Positions 37,748-48,361 are shown, counted from the stretch's first letter. The stretch is DNA of 64,000 bases from Micromonospora sp. NBC_00389 (GCF_036059255.1 NZ_CP107947.1:1860001-1924000); one strand, 5' to 3'. Notes: generated by a model from the letters alone, not told the origin. Made by a program: numbers and translations.

Positions 37748-39096
37748 GCCCGTCTTACCTGGCCCAGGATCCGACGCTGGCCGACTTCGGCCAGGATCCG
37801 TGGTGGCTGGTCCTGATCAAGGTCGTCATGGCCTTCGTCGTCGCCGTGCTGGCCACGCTGCTCGGCGTCTGGTTCGAGCGACGGGTCGTCGGCCGCATGG
37901 CCGTTCGGCCCGGCCCCAACCAGGCCGGCCCGTTCGGTCTGCTCCAGACGCTCGCCGACGGCCTGAAGATGGCCTTCAAGGAGGACATCCTGCCGAAGGC
38001 GGCCGACAAGGTCGTCTTCTTCTTCGCCCCGACCATCTCGGTGATCTGCGCGGTCACCGCGCTGTCGGTGGTGCCGTTCGGCCCGATGGTGAGCATCTTC
38101 GGCCACCAGACGCCGCTGCAGGTCACCGATGTGCCGGTGGCGGTACTGCTGCTGCTGGCCTGCTCCTCGATGGGCGTCTACGGCATCGTGCTGGGCGGGT
38201 GGGCCTCCGGCTCGACGTACCCGCTCCTCGGCGGCCTGCGGTCGAGCGCCCAGATGATCTCCTACGAGGTCGCCATGGGGCTCTCCATCGTGGCGGTGTT
38301 CATGACCGCCGGCACGATGAGCACCAGCGGGATCGTCGCCGCCCAGGGGCACGGCACCGAGCTGACCATCTTCGGCAACTCGATCCCGGCGCCGGGCTGG
38401 TACGCGATCCTGCTGCTGCCCAGCTTCATCATCTTCTTCATCTCCACGGTGGGCGAGACCAACCGGGCGCCGTTCGACCTGCCCGAGGCCGAGTCCGAGC
38501 TGGTCGCCGGCTACATGACCGAGTACAGCTCGCTGAAGTTCGCGCTCTTCATGCTCAGCGAGTACGTCGCGATGGTGACCATGTCCGCCGTCACCACGAC
38601 GCTGTTCCTGGGTGGTTGGCGGGCGCCGTGGCCGATCACGCTCTGGGAGGGCGCCAACTCCGGTTGGTGGCCGCTGCTCTGGTTCTTCGGCAAGGTGATC
38701 GCGCTGGTCTTCGTCTTCGTGTGGCTGCGCGGCACGCTGCCCCGGCTGCGCTACGACCAGTTCATGCGCCTCGGCTGGAAGGTGCTGCTGCCGATCAACC
38801 TGGTCTGGATCCTGGTCCTGTCGGGCCTGCGCTCCATCGAGGACTGGGACTCGCAGGGCAAGCTGATCGCGGTCGGCATCCCGGCCGGCCTCCTGCTGAT
38901 CGCCACGCTGTTCTGGCCCAACCGCCGGCCGCAGCCGAAGCCGACCATGCAGGAACAGGTGGACAGCCGCCCGTACGGCAGCTTCCCGCTGCCACCGATG
39001 GATCTACAGGTACCACCGAGCCCGCGTATCACGCGCGTGGTGGCCGAGCGGGAGCCGGCAAACATCGTCGCCGGCTCGGACTCCAGGGAGGTGTGA
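37744..39096 (+). CDS. nuoH: NADH-quinone oxidoreductase subunit H
   Basis: 450-residue membrane subunit with about eight helices that joins the arms and borders the quinone channel. Signatures [26 protein letters not shown] and [21 protein letters not shown]. The C-terminal 70 residues are a hydrophilic extension. GTG overlaps nuoG by 4 nt. Confidence 0.97.
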   Translation: MSPSYLAQDPTLADFGQDPWWLVLIKVVMAFVVAVLATLLGVWFERRVVGRMAVRPGPNQAGPFGLLQTLADGLKMAFKEDILPKAADKVVFFFAPTISVICAVTALSVVPFGPMVSIFGHQTPLQVTDVPVAVLLLLACSSMGVYGIVLGGWASGSTYPLLGGLRSSAQMISYEVAMGLSIVAVFMTAGTMSTSGIVAAQGHGTELTIFGNSIPAPGWYAILLLPSFIIFFISTVGETNRAPFDLPEAESELVAGYMTEYSSLKFALFMLSEYVAMVTMSAVTTTLFLGGWRAPWPITLWEGANSGWWPLLWFFGKVIALVFVFVWLRGTLPRLRYDQFMRLGWKVLLPINLVWILVLSGLRSIEDWDSQGKLIAVGIPAGLLLIATLFWPNRRPQPKPTMQEQVDSRPYGSFPLPPMDLQVPPSPRITRVVAEREPANIVAGSDSREV

Positions 39097-39097
39097 C

Positions 39098-39739
39098 GTG
39101 GGCGCGATCACCGGAACGTTCAAGGGATTCGGGGTCACCTTCTCGCACATGTTCAGGAAGGTCGTCACCACCGACTACCCGTTCAAGCCGCCGGTGTCGG
39201 CGCCGCGCTACCACGGGCGGCACATCCTCAACCGGCACCCGGACGGGCTGGAGAAGTGCATCGGCTGTGAGCTGTGCGCCTGGGCCTGCCCGGCGGACGC
39301 GATCTTCGTAGAGGGCGGCGACAACACCGACGAGCAGCGCTTCTCGCCGGGTGAGCGGTACGCCAGCGTCTACCAGATCAACTACGCCCGGTGCATTTTC
39401 TGCGGACTGTGCATCGAGGCCTGCCCGACCCGATCGCTCACCATGAGCAACGAGTACGAGCTGGCCCGGGACAACCGGCAGGACCTGATCTTCACCAAGG
39501 AGCAGCTGCTCGCGCCGCTGCTTGAGGGCATGGAGCAGCCGCCGCACCCGATGCGACTGGGCGACAGCGAGAAGGACTACTACATCGGCGCGCTGGACAA
39601 CCCGGGCACCTCCGCCGGTGCCGAGACGTCCCCGATGAGCCCCGGCCGCTACCAGGTCGAGGAGCACCCCGGCGTGACGTTCCCGGGCGCCGAGCAGGCC
39701 GCCCAACGCGCGGCGGTCGGTAAGGGAGAGGGAGCATGA
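39098..39739 (+). CDS. nuoI: NADH-quinone oxidoreductase subunit I
   Basis: 213-residue ferredoxin-like subunit with two [4Fe-4S] motifs: [12 protein letters not shown] and [12 protein letters not shown]. Carries clusters N6a and N6b between NuoG and NuoB. The C terminus is extended by about 50 residues. GTG one nt after the nuoH stop. Confidence 0.97.
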   Translation: MGAITGTFKGFGVTFSHMFRKVVTTDYPFKPPVSAPRYHGRHILNRHPDGLEKCIGCELCAWACPADAIFVEGGDNTDEQRFSPGERYASVYQINYARCIFCGLCIEACPTRSLTMSNEYELARDNRQDLIFTKEQLLAPLLEGMEQPPHPMRLGDSEKDYYIGALDNPGTSAGAETSPMSPGRYQVEEHPGVTFPGAEQAAQRAAVGKGEGA

Positions 39740-40506
39740 CCACGTCTACGGTGCTGGCCGCGGCGGGCGGGGTGTCCGGCGGCGAGGAGGTCACCTTCTG
39801 GATCCTCGCGCCGCTCGCGCTGATCGGCGCGATCGGGATGGTGGCCGCCCGCAACGCCGTGCACTCGGCGCTCTGGCTGGTGCTCACCATGCTCTGCCTG
39901 GGCGTGTTCTACGTGCTCCAGGCCGGGCCGTTCATCGGCATGGTGCAGATCATCGTCTACACCGGCGCGATCATGATGCTCTTCCTGTTCGTGCTGATGC
40001 TGGTCGGCCGGGACGCCTCCGACTCGCTGATCGAGACGCTGCGCGGTCAGCGGGTCGCCGCCATCGTGCTCGGGCTGGGCTTCGCTGGCCTGGTGGGCAG
40101 CGCGCTCTACCGGGCGATGGACGGGACCACCGCGGTCGGCCTGGAGCAGGCCAACGCGGAGGGCAACGTGCAGGGCATCGCCCGGCTGCTCTTCACCAAG
40201 TACGTCTTCGCGTTCGAGCTGACCTCGGCTCTGCTCATCACCGCGGCGGTCGGAGCCATGGTGCTCGCGCACGTCGAGCGGCGTAAGCAGGACAAGGTCG
40301 ACCAGCCGTCGACCATGCGGGCCCGCTTCGCGCCGGGCAACTACCCCGGCCCCAAGCCGGGCCCCGGTGTCTTCGCGACGTCCTCCTCGGTGGCCACCCC
40401 GGCGCGGCTGCCGGACGGGCGGCTCACCGAGCGGAGCACGCCGGACATCCTGCCGGTGCGGGAGCTGACCGCCCAGGAAACCTCGCTGAAGGGGACCGAC
40501 CAGTGA
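39736..40506 (+). CDS. nuoJ: NADH-quinone oxidoreductase subunit J
   Basis: 256 residues: five membrane helices in the first 185 residues (with [25 protein letters not shown] and [20 protein letters not shown]) and a hydrophilic C-terminal tail. ATG overlaps nuoI by 4 nt. Confidence 0.95.
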   Translation: MTTSTVLAAAGGVSGGEEVTFWILAPLALIGAIGMVAARNAVHSALWLVLTMLCLGVFYVLQAGPFIGMVQIIVYTGAIMMLFLFVLMLVGRDASDSLIETLRGQRVAAIVLGLGFAGLVGSALYRAMDGTTAVGLEQANAEGNVQGIARLLFTKYVFAFELTSALLITAAVGAMVLAHVERRKQDKVDQPSTMRARFAPGNYPGPKPGPGVFATSSSVATPARLPDGRLTERSTPDILPVRELTAQETSLKGTDQ

Positions 40507-40802
40507 CGCCCAACCACTATCTCGTGCTGGCTGCGGTGCTGTTCACCATCGGTGCCGCCGGGGTGCTCATCCGGCGCAACGCGATCGTGCTGTTCATGTG
40601 CGTGGAGCTGATGCTCAACGCGGCCAACCTGACCCTGGTCACCTTCAGCCGGATCAACGGCGACCTCAACGGTCAGATCATGGCGTTCTTCGTGATGGTG
40701 GTGGCGGCGGCCGAAGTCGTGGTCGGGCTCGCGATCATCATGTCGATCTTCCGGACTCGACGCTCCGCGAGCGTCGACGACGCCAACCTGCTCAAGTACT
40801 AA
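40503..40802 (+). CDS. nuoK: NADH-quinone oxidoreductase subunit K
   Basis: 99 residues, three membrane helices, MrpC-like; family segments [30 protein letters not shown] with the conserved membrane Glu and [18 protein letters not shown] with a second Glu. GTG overlaps nuoJ by 4 nt. Confidence 0.96.
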   Translation: MTPNHYLVLAAVLFTIGAAGVLIRRNAIVLFMCVELMLNAANLTLVTFSRINGDLNGQIMAFFVMVVAAAEVVVGLAIIMSIFRTRRSASVDDANLLKY

Positions 40803-40813
40803 GGGGCAAGCAA

Positions 40814-42739
40814 GTGGAAGAGACTGTGCAGTACGCCGGTGCCACGGGCTTGCTCAGCAGCGTCTGGCTGCTGGTGGCGATCCCGCTGGTCAGCGCGGCC
40901 ATCCTGCTGCTGCTAGGCCGGCGGGCCGACCGCTGGGGGCACTGGTTGGGCGTCGCCGCCATCGGTGCCGCGTTCGTTCTCGGCCTGTCCTTCTTCTTCC
41001 AGCTTCGCGGCCTGGAGAACAAGTCGGTCGAGCTGAGCCTCTGGGACTTCATCGCCGTCGGTGACCTGCGGGTCGACTTCGGCCTGCTGTTCGACCCGCT
41101 GGCCGCGGTCTTCGTGCTCCTGATCACCGGGGTGGGTTTCCTGATCCACCTGTACGCGGTGGAGTACATGGCGCACGACGCGGGCCGCCGTCGGTTCTTC
41201 GCGTACTTCAACCTGTTCGTCGCGGCCATGCTGCTGCTGGTGCTCGGCAACAACTACGTGATGCTCTACGTCGGCTGGGAGGGCGTCGGTCTGGCGTCGT
41301 ACCTGCTGATCTCCTTCTGGTACGAGCGGCCGAGCGCCGCCACGGCCGGCAAGAAGGCGTTCCTGATGAACCGGGTCGGCGACGCCGGCCTGGCCATCGC
41401 GATCTTCATCATGTTCGCCACCCTGGGCACCACCCAGTACGACGAGGTGTTCAACGGTGTCGGCGCGCTGACCGGCGCCACCGTGCTGGTTCTCGGCCTG
41501 CTGCTGCTGCTCGGTGCGGCCGGTAAGTCCGGCCAGTTCCCGCTCCAGGCGTGGCTGCCGGACGCGATGGAGGGCCCCACCCCGGTGTCGGCGCTCATCC
41601 ACGCCGCCACCATGGTCACCGCGGGCGTCTACCTGATCGCCCGGTCCAACCCGATCTTCTCGGCCAACTCGACGCTTCAGCTCGTCGTCGTCAGCGTCGG
41701 CGCGCTCACCCTGCTGATGGGCTGCATCATCGGTGCGGCCAAGGACGACATCAAGCGGGTGCTCGCCTGGTCGACGGTGAGCCAGATCGGCTACATGTTC
41801 CTCGGCGTCGGCCTGGGCGGCGGGGCGTACGCGCTCGCCATCGTGCACCTGCTGGCGCACGGCTTCTTCAAGGCCAACATGTTCCTGGGCGCCGGCTCGG
41901 TCATGCACGGGATGAAGGACCAGGTGGACATCCGCCGCTTCGGTGGGCTGTCGAAGTACATGAAGGTCACCTGGCTGACCTTCATGATGGGCTGGCTGGC
42001 CATCATCGGCATGTTCCCGTTCTCCGGCTTCTTCTCCAAGGAGCCGATCATCGTGGCCGCCTTCGAGCGGACGGACTGGACGGCGTGGCTCTTCGGTGGG
42101 GCAGCGCTGCTCGGCGCCGGGCTGACCGCGTTCTACATGACCCGGCTCTTCGTGCTCACCTTCCACGGCCCGAAGCGGTGGACCGAGGACATCGAGCACC
42201 CGCACGAGTCGCCGGCGTTGATGACCATCCCGCTGATCCTGCTGGCGGTCGGCTCGGTGGGTGCCGGTTTCCTGCTCGCCACCTCGGTACCGGACTGGCT
42301 GACGGAGACCGCCGGGCTGGGCGGCCACGAGGAGGGGCACGAGGCGGTCCTCTCGCACACCGTGATCACCGCGCTCTCGCTGCTGGTCACCGTGCTCGGC
42401 GCCGGGCTGGCCTGGTTCCTGTTCCGGGCCGGTACGGCCACCGCGCCGCAGCCGGCCGGGGTGCTGGTCACCGCCGCGCGGCGCAACCTCTACACCGACG
42501 CGGTGAACGAGGCGGTCTTCGAGAAGCCGGGCATCTTCCTCACCCGGGCGCTGGTCTTCCTCGACAACCGGGGCATCGACGGGCTGGTCAACGGGCTCGC
42601 CGCCGGGGTCGGCGGTGGCTCGGGTCGGCTCCGGCGGCTGCAGACCGGCTTCGTCCGCTCGTACGCCACCTCGATCCTGGCCGGTGCGCTGCTGGTGATG
42701 GCGGCGTTCCTGGCCGTGCAGGCGGGGTGGTTGGCGTGA
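40814..42739 (+). CDS. nuoL: NADH-quinone oxidoreductase subunit L
   Basis: 641-residue antiporter-like proton-pumping subunit with about sixteen helices. Signatures YVGWEGVGLASYLLISFWY (TM5 Glu), SGQFPLQAWLPDAMEGPTPVSALIHAATMVTAGVYLI (TM7-8 Lys/His region) and DDIKRVLAWSTVSQIGYM. GTG 40814 chosen by family length; it lies 11 nt after nuoK. Confidence 0.96.
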   Translation: MEETVQYAGATGLLSSVWLLVAIPLVSAAILLLLGRRADRWGHWLGVAAIGAAFVLGLSFFFQLRGLENKSVELSLWDFIAVGDLRVDFGLLFDPLAAVFVLLITGVGFLIHLYAVEYMAHDAGRRRFFAYFNLFVAAMLLLVLGNNYVMLYVGWEGVGLASYLLISFWYERPSAATAGKKAFLMNRVGDAGLAIAIFIMFATLGTTQYDEVFNGVGALTGATVLVLGLLLLLGAAGKSGQFPLQAWLPDAMEGPTPVSALIHAATMVTAGVYLIARSNPIFSANSTLQLVVVSVGALTLLMGCIIGAAKDDIKRVLAWSTVSQIGYMFLGVGLGGGAYALAIVHLLAHGFFKANMFLGAGSVMHGMKDQVDIRRFGGLSKYMKVTWLTFMMGWLAIIGMFPFSGFFSKEPIIVAAFERTDWTAWLFGGAALLGAGLTAFYMTRLFVLTFHGPKRWTEDIEHPHESPALMTIPLILLAVGSVGAGFLLATSVPDWLTETAGLGGHEEGHEAVLSHTVITALSLLVTVLGAGLAWFLFRAGTATAPQPAGVLVTAARRNLYTDAVNEAVFEKPGIFLTRALVFLDNRGIDGLVNGLAAGVGGGSGRLRRLQTGFVRSYATSILAGALLVMAAFLAVQAGWLA

Positions 42740-42804
42740 TCGACCTCTTTCCGGCCGCCCCCGCCGGCGGACCACGCAGTGACGACGGAGGTAAGGCCGC
42801 ATAA
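42736..42804 (+). CDS. 22-codon mini-ORF bridging nuoL and nuoM
   Basis: GTG at 42736 overlaps the nuoL stop (GTGA) and its TAA shares one base with the nuoM ATG (TAATG). Encodes a 22-residue hydrophilic peptide starting VIDLFPAAP. The same overlap style joins most nuo genes. It fills an otherwise untranslated 64-nt gap, so it may serve translational coupling rather than make a functional peptide. Confidence 0.4.
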   Translation: MIDLFPAAPAGGPRSDDGGKAA

Positions 42805-44339
42805 TGTCCAACTTCCCGTTCCTCTCGGTGCTCACCGTGGCGCCACTGGTGGGCGCCCTGGTGGTGGCCTTCCTGCCGCGCCACCGACCGGAGCTGGCCA
42901 AGCAGGTGGCGTTCGTCTGGTCGCTGCTGGTGCTGGTGCTCTCCGTGGTGATGTGGGTCAGCTTCAAGGCAGGCGGTGACCGGTTCCAGTTCCGCGAGTC
43001 CTACTCGTGGATCCCGAACTGGGGTGTCAACTTCACCTTCGCCGCCGACGGCATCGCGCTGGTGATGCTGATGCTGATCGCGGTGCTGGTGCCGCTGGTG
43101 ATCCTGGCGTCGTGGCACGACGCGGAGTCGTCGAAGCGGTCGGTGCCCGTCTACTTCGCGCTGCTGCTGGTCCTCGAGTGCACGATGATCGGCGTCTTCG
43201 CCGCCGCCGACGTCTTCCTGTTCTACGTGTTCTTCGAGGTCATGCTGGTGCCGATGTACTTCCTGATCGGCAGCTACGGCGGCCACCAGCGGCAGTACGC
43301 GGCGGTGAAGTTCTTCCTCTACTCGCTTGTCGGCGGCCTGTTCATGCTGGCCGCGGTGATCGGGCTGTGGGTCGTCGGCGGGAAGACCTTCGACTGGCAG
43401 GCGCTGTCGCAGATCGACATCAGCACCGGCACCGAGCGCTGGCTGTTCCTCGGCTTCTTCCTCGCGTTCGCCATCAAGGCGCCGTTCTTCCCGTTCCACA
43501 CCTGGCTGCCGGACGCCGGTGGCGCCGCCCCCGCGGGCGCCGCGGCGCTGCTGGTCGGCGTGCTGGACAAGGTCGGTACGTTCGGCATCCTGCGCTACTG
43601 CCTGCCGCTGTTCCCCGAGGCGTCGCAGTGGTTCGCGCCGTGGGCGCTGGCGCTCGGCGTGATCGGCATCGTCTACGCCGCGCTGCTGGCGGTCGGCCAG
43701 AACGACCTCAAGCGGCTGGTGTCGTACACCTCGATCGCGCACTTCGGCTTCATCGGGGTGGGCATCTTCGCGTTCACCACCCAGGCCGGCACCGGCGCGG
43801 TGCTCTACATGCTCAACCACGGGTTGGCCACCGGCCTGCTCTTCCTGGTGGTGGGCATGCTGATCTCGCGGCGCGGCTCGGCGCTGATCAGTGACTTCGG
43901 TGGCGCGGGCAAGCTGGTCCCGGTGCTCGCCGGGGTGCTCTTCTTCGCCGGTCTCGCCTCGCTCGCGCTGCCCGGGACCGCGCCGTTCATCTCCGAGTTC
44001 CTGGTGCTGATCGGTACGTTCACGGTGAACAAGCCGGTCGCGGTCATCGCGACGGTCGGCATCATCCTGGCCGCCGCGTACGTGCTGTGGATGGTGCAGC
44101 GCACCACCCAGGGCACGCTCAACCCGGCGCTGACCGAGGTCGAGGGGATGCGCCGGGACCTCAACCTGCGCGAGAAGGTCGTGGTCGCCCCCCTGATCGC
44201 GCTGATCGTGCTGCTCGGCTTCTACCCCAAGCCGGTCACTGACGTGATCAACCCCGCCGTCCAGGCGACCATGGACGACATCGGCAGGACCGACCCCGCC
44301 CCGTCGGTGGGCGGCACCGTCCAGGAGGCGGCAAAGTGA
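42804..44339 (+). CDS. nuoM: NADH-quinone oxidoreductase subunit M
   Basis: 511-residue antiporter-like subunit, about fourteen helices. Conserved FFEVMLVPMYFLIG (TM5 Glu), KAPFFPFHTWLPDAGGAAPAGAAALLVGVLDKVGTFGIL and NDLKRLVSYTSIAHFGFI. ATG 42804 with GGAGG 12 nt upstream, slightly far, which may be offset by coupling from the mini-ORF. Confidence 0.96.
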   Translation: MSNFPFLSVLTVAPLVGALVVAFLPRHRPELAKQVAFVWSLLVLVLSVVMWVSFKAGGDRFQFRESYSWIPNWGVNFTFAADGIALVMLMLIAVLVPLVILASWHDAESSKRSVPVYFALLLVLECTMIGVFAAADVFLFYVFFEVMLVPMYFLIGSYGGHQRQYAAVKFFLYSLVGGLFMLAAVIGLWVVGGKTFDWQALSQIDISTGTERWLFLGFFLAFAIKAPFFPFHTWLPDAGGAAPAGAAALLVGVLDKVGTFGILRYCLPLFPEASQWFAPWALALGVIGIVYAALLAVGQNDLKRLVSYTSIAHFGFIGVGIFAFTTQAGTGAVLYMLNHGLATGLLFLVVGMLISRRGSALISDFGGAGKLVPVLAGVLFFAGLASLALPGTAPFISEFLVLIGTFTVNKPVAVIATVGIILAAAYVLWMVQRTTQGTLNPALTEVEGMRRDLNLREKVVVAPLIALIVLLGFYPKPVTDVINPAVQATMDDIGRTDPAPSVGGTVQEAAK

Positions 44340-45889
44340 CCGAGTTGAAACTGCCGTCGCTCGACTATGCGGCGCTCGCCCCAATCATGATCATGTTGGG
44401 TGTCGCGTTGTTCGGCGTGCTGGTCGAGGCCTTCGTGCCCCGGCGTTTGCGGCACGTGGTGCAGCTGACGCTGGCCCTGCTGGCCGTCCTCGCCGCGCTG
44501 ACCATGGTGGTCCTCAACGCCGACGACCGGCTCATCACCGCCGGCCAGGCCATCTCGGTGGACGGGCCGACGCTCTTCCTCCAGGGCGCGATCCTGGTGC
44601 TGGCCGCGATGGCGCTGCTGCTGATCGGTGACCGGACGGTGGAGCGGGGCGGGGCGTTCGTCGCCCAGGCCGCGGTGACCGCCGAGTCGGCCGACGACCG
44701 GCAGCAGGCCGAGGGGCGCAATGGCCTCACCGAGGTCTACCCGCTCACCACGTTCGCGATCGGCGGCATGCTGATCTTCGTGGCGGCGAACGACCTGCTG
44801 ACCATGTTCATCGCACTGGAAGTCTTCTCGCTGCCGCTGTACCTGCTCTGCGCGTTGGCCCGTCGCCGGCGACTGCTGAGCCAGGAGGCGGCGATGAAGT
44901 ACTTCCTGCTCGGCGCGTACGCCTCGGCGTTCTTCCTGTTCGGGGTGGCCCTGATCTACGGCTTCACCTCCGGGATCCCGGGTCGTGGTGCCGGGGTGGA
45001 CTTCGCCACGATCAACGCGGCGGTGACCGAGTCGCCGGCCAGCCCGGTGCTGCTCTTCGCTGGCATGGCGCTGCTCGCCATCGGCCTGCTCTTCAAGGCC
45101 GCGGCGGCCCCGTTCCACGTGTGGACGCCGGACGTCTACCAGGGCGCGCCGACCCCGATCACCGGCTTCATGGCCGCCTGCACCAAGGTTGCCGCGTTCG
45201 GCGCGCTGCTGCGCGTCTTCCACGTCGCGTTCGCCGGTGCCGCCTGGGACTTCACCCCGGTGCTCGGTGCGGTGGCGGTGCTGACCATGCTGGTCGGCGC
45301 GGTGCTCGCGGTCACCCAGACCGACATCAAGCGGCTGCTCGCGTACTCCTCGATCGCCAACGCCGGCTACCTGCTGGTCGGTGTGCTGTCGCCGAGCCGC
45401 GACGGGCTCTCCGGCACGATGTTCTACCTGGTCGCGTACGGCTTCTCGGTGCTGGCCGCGTTCGCGGTCGTGACCCTGGTCCGGGACGCCGACGGGGAGG
45501 CCACCCACCTGTCCCGCTGGGCGGGGCTGGGCCGGCGCTCGCCGTTCTACGCCAGCCTGTTCACGTTCATCCTGCTGGCCTTCGCCGGCATCCCGCTCAC
45601 CAGCGGCTTCACCAGCAAGTTCGCGGTCTTCGGGCCGGCGCTGGAAGGTGGCCACGCCTGGCTGGTGATCGCCGGTGTGCTGACCAGCATGGTGCTGGCC
45701 TTCCCGTACCTGCGGGTCGTGGTCATGATGTGGCTCTCCGAGCCGGGCGAGTCCACCCCGACCGTCACCGTGCCCGGCGGACTCACCTCCGCCGCGTTGA
45801 TGATCGGCGTCCTGGCCACCCTGGTGCTGGGTGTAGCCCCGGCGCCGCTGCTCGACCTGGCTGCCGGAGCCGCCGACTTCGTGCGATGA
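44336..45889 (+). CDS. nuoN: NADH-quinone oxidoreductase subunit N
   Basis: 517-residue antiporter-like subunit, about fourteen helices; MFIALEVFSLPLYLLCALARR (TM5 Glu), KAAAAPFHVWTPDVYQGAPTPITGFMAACTKVAAFGALL and TDIKRLLAYSSIANAGYLLVGVL. GTG overlaps nuoM by 4 nt. Last gene of the operon. Confidence 0.96.
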   Translation: MTELKLPSLDYAALAPIMIMLGVALFGVLVEAFVPRRLRHVVQLTLALLAVLAALTMVVLNADDRLITAGQAISVDGPTLFLQGAILVLAAMALLLIGDRTVERGGAFVAQAAVTAESADDRQQAEGRNGLTEVYPLTTFAIGGMLIFVAANDLLTMFIALEVFSLPLYLLCALARRRRLLSQEAAMKYFLLGAYASAFFLFGVALIYGFTSGIPGRGAGVDFATINAAVTESPASPVLLFAGMALLAIGLLFKAAAAPFHVWTPDVYQGAPTPITGFMAACTKVAAFGALLRVFHVAFAGAAWDFTPVLGAVAVLTMLVGAVLAVTQTDIKRLLAYSSIANAGYLLVGVLSPSRDGLSGTMFYLVAYGFSVLAAFAVVTLVRDADGEATHLSRWAGLGRRSPFYASLFTFILLAFAGIPLTSGFTSKFAVFGPALEGGHAWLVIAGVLTSMVLAFPYLRVVVMMWLSEPGESTPTVTVPGGLTSAALMIGVLATLVLGVAPAPLLDLAAGAADFVR

Positions 45890-45904
45890 CCAGAGCCTCG
45901 GCAA

Positions 45905-45942
45905 ACCGGGGACCGGCACACGTTCGTGTGCCGGTCCCCGGT
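45905..45942 (+). terminator. nuo operon terminator
   Basis: 38-bp palindrome with perfect 18-bp arms (45905-45922, 45925-45942) around TT; in RNA a 17-bp stem with a GTTC loop. Begins 15 nt after the nuoN stop. Confidence 0.9.
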
Positions 45943-45980
45943 GCATATCCCCGACCCGGAGCAGGTAGAACGGGTGTGGC

Positions 45981-47066
45981 ATGGTTGATAGCGTGGTGAT
46001 TCCGGCTGGCGAGCGTTCAGGTGCCACCGGCTCCGGCGGTCGCCGGGGTCGGGCGAGCACGAGTCAGTTCGGCGCGCTCGGCCTCCATCTCGCCGATCCC
46101 CGCGTCGAGGCATGTGTGCTGGGTCTGCTGGACGCGGTCGAGGTCGATCTGCGGGCCAGTGTGGCCAGCGCCGACCCGTTCGTCACCGAGGCCGCCCGGC
46201 ACCTCGTCGAGGCCGGCGGGAAGCGGTTCCGGCCGCTGCTGGTGGCGCTGGGCGCCCAGTTCGGTGACCCGACCAGCCCGCAGGTGGTCCCGGCGGCCGT
46301 GGTGATGGAGCTCACCCACCTGGCCACCCTCTACCACGACGACGTGATGGACGAGGCCGCCGTGCGCCGGGGGGCGCCGAGCGCGAACTCCCGTTGGACC
46401 AACTCGGTCGCCATCCTGGTCGGCGACTACCTCTTCGCCCGCGCTGCGGACATCTCGGCAGATCTGGGCCCCGAGGCGGTCCGGTTGCAGGCGCGCACCT
46501 TCGCCCGGCTGGTGCACGGCCAGATCGCGGAGACCGTGGGGCCGCGCGTCGGCGATGACCCAGTCACGCACTACCTGCACGTGATCGCCGAGAAGACCGG
46601 CTCCCTGATCGCCACGTCGGCCCAGTTCGGCGGCATGTTCAGTGGAGCCTCCACCGAGCACATCGAGGCGCTGGCCGGGTACGGCGAGACCATCGGCGTC
46701 GCGTTCCAGCTCTCCGACGACCTTCTGGACATCGCCTCCGACTCGATGCAGTCGGGCAAGACACCCGGCACGGACCTGCGTGAGGGCGTCCCGACGCTGC
46801 CGGTGCTCTACGCGCGCGCCGCGGACGACTCCGACGCGTCCTCGGTGCGGCTGCGGGAGATCCTGGCCACCGGCCCGCTGACCGACGACGCGCTGCACGC
46901 CGAGGCGCTGGGGCTGCTCCGGGAGAGCCCGGCGCTCAAGCGGGCCCGGGAGACCGTGCGCAGCTACGCCGAGGACGCCCGGGGGCGCCTGGCCCCGCTT
47001 CCGAAGGGCCCGTCCCGCCAGGCCCTCGAATCGCTCTGCGACTACATCGCCGACCGCACCAGCTAG
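45981..47066 (+). CDS. Long-chain trans-polyprenyl diphosphate synthase
   Basis: 361-residue prenyltransferase making the polyprenyl side chain of menaquinone. First aspartate-rich motif YHDDVMDEA near residue 125 and second LSDDLLDIASD near residue 255; GGKRFRPLLVAL near residue 90. Two residues before the first motif family members use small or large side chains to set chain length; LATLYHDD here is of the long-chain type. ATG 45981; a TAGAAC -10-like element lies 9 nt upstream, so a very short or no leader. Immediately after nuo, and convergent with the next MFS gene (4-nt 3' overlap). Confidence 0.92.
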   Translation: MVDSVVIPAGERSGATGSGGRRGRASTSQFGALGLHLADPRVEACVLGLLDAVEVDLRASVASADPFVTEAARHLVEAGGKRFRPLLVALGAQFGDPTSPQVVPAAVVMELTHLATLYHDDVMDEAAVRRGAPSANSRWTNSVAILVGDYLFARAADISADLGPEAVRLQARTFARLVHGQIAETVGPRVGDDPVTHYLHVIAEKTGSLIATSAQFGGMFSGASTEHIEALAGYGETIGVAFQLSDDLLDIASDSMQSGKTPGTDLREGVPTLPVLYARAADDSDASSVRLREILATGPLTDDALHAEALGLLRESPALKRARETVRSYAEDARGRLAPLPKGPSRQALESLCDYIADRTS

Positions 47067-48271
47067 TCCCCGCTCCGACCCGCCTCGGCGGCGGTGCGCG
47101 TCAACAGGCGGCTGCCGACGAGCATGAGGGCGGCGGCGAGCAGCATGGCCACCGCAGCCGTGGTCCACATCGTCGGGTAGCCGAGGTGGGCGGCGAGCGG
47201 GCCGAGGGTCAGTGGGCCGAGGCAGCCGCCCGCGTACACCCCGGTCTGGGTGATCGAGGTGGCGGCGGCCGGGGCCTGCGGGTGGAGCCGGACCACCGCG
47301 AAGTTCATCAGGCCGGGCCAGGCCCATCCGAGGCCGAAGCCGAGCACCACGCCAGCCACCAGCGGCACCGCGCCGGTCAGAGCGAGCAGGCCCAGCCCGG
47401 CTGCGCCGACCACCAGCATGGCGGCGATCAGCGCCACGTGGCCGCTGGCGCGCCGGTCGGCCAGCCAGCCGGCGCCGACCCGGGCCAGCACACAGACGGC
47501 GCTGCCCAGGGTCAGGGTGAGGCCGGCGAGGCCCGGTGACAGGCCCCGGGCGGCCGCGGAGTCCACCAGGAAGGTGCCGAGTGCGTTCGCCGCGGCGGCT
47601 GCCAGCGCCGCCGCCGCACCGATCACCACCAGCGCCATCGTGGCCCGGCCCGCGCGCCCGGCGCCGGCCCGCCGGGCGCGGCCGCGCTCCTGCCGGGGTA
47701 CGGCGGGCAGCGTCGTCAGCGCCGCGCCGGCGGCGGCCACGAACGCCCAACGCCAGCCGGCGGTGAGCGCGACGGTGGGCACCGCTGCCCCGGCCAGCAG
47801 GGTGGAGACCGGGATGGCGGCCTGCTTGACGCCGAACGACAGCCCCTGCCGGCGAGCCGGCACGTGCTGCGCCAGTGCGGCGTTGCTGGCCAACTGGCCG
47901 AGGGCGTTCGCGGCGGCGCTGAGCGCCAGCAGCCCGACCAGCACCGGGTACGACCGGGCGAGCGCCGCCACGGCAAGCATGGACCCGGCGGCCAGGAGGA
48001 TGCCGCAGCGGGCCACCACGGCCGGCCCGTAGCGCTCGACCAGGCGGCCGGAGGGCACCGAGGCCAGCGCGCTGATCCCGAAGTAGACGGCCACGGCCAG
48101 GCCCAGGCCGGCCGGGGAGAAGCCGAGGTCCGCGCCCATCTGCACGGCGAGGCCGCCGAGCAGGAAGACGGGCAGCACGCAGGCGATGGTGGTGGCGACG
48201 GCGCCGGCGCTGACCCGGATCGGGCGGGCCGGGGCGGTGCCCGGGGCGGAGGTGAGGGCGGTGTCGGTCAT
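47063..48271 (-). CDS. MFS transporter
   Basis: 402 residues, about twelve membrane segments, CynX/NarK-like or drug-efflux group. The motif-A-like loop SVPSGRLVERYGPAVVARCG lies after segment 2, and GWLADRRASGHVAL after segment 8. ATG 48271 (MTDTALTS). Divergent from an IclR gene 153 bp away, which probably controls it. The substrate is not predictable. Confidence 0.88.
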   Translation of the reverse strand: MTDTALTSAPGTAPARPIRVSAGAVATTIACVLPVFLLGGLAVQMGADLGFSPAGLGLAVAVYFGISALASVPSGRLVERYGPAVVARCGILLAAGSMLAVAALARSYPVLVGLLALSAAANALGQLASNAALAQHVPARRQGLSFGVKQAAIPVSTLLAGAAVPTVALTAGWRWAFVAAAGAALTTLPAVPRQERGRARRAGAGRAGRATMALVVIGAAAALAAAAANALGTFLVDSAAARGLSPGLAGLTLTLGSAVCVLARVGAGWLADRRASGHVALIAAMLVVGAAGLGLLALTGAVPLVAGVVLGFGLGWAWPGLMNFAVVRLHPQAPAAATSITQTGVYAGGCLGPLTLGPLAAHLGYPTMWTTAAVAMLLAAALMLVGSRLLTRTAAEAGRSGD

Positions 48272-48361
48272 CGTCGGCAAACCTACGTGAACCGTTCTCG
48301 GATCACTCCTGGTGACCGGCGGGGTACGACGTGTTGATGACGATCTGGCATCCTCGACCCG

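Noticed and set aside
40913..42967. 684-codon open frame on the minus strand
   Set aside because: Lies wholly antisense to nuoL, with Gly/Arg/Glu/His-rich low-quality sequence and no domain; a typical shadow of high GC3 coding.
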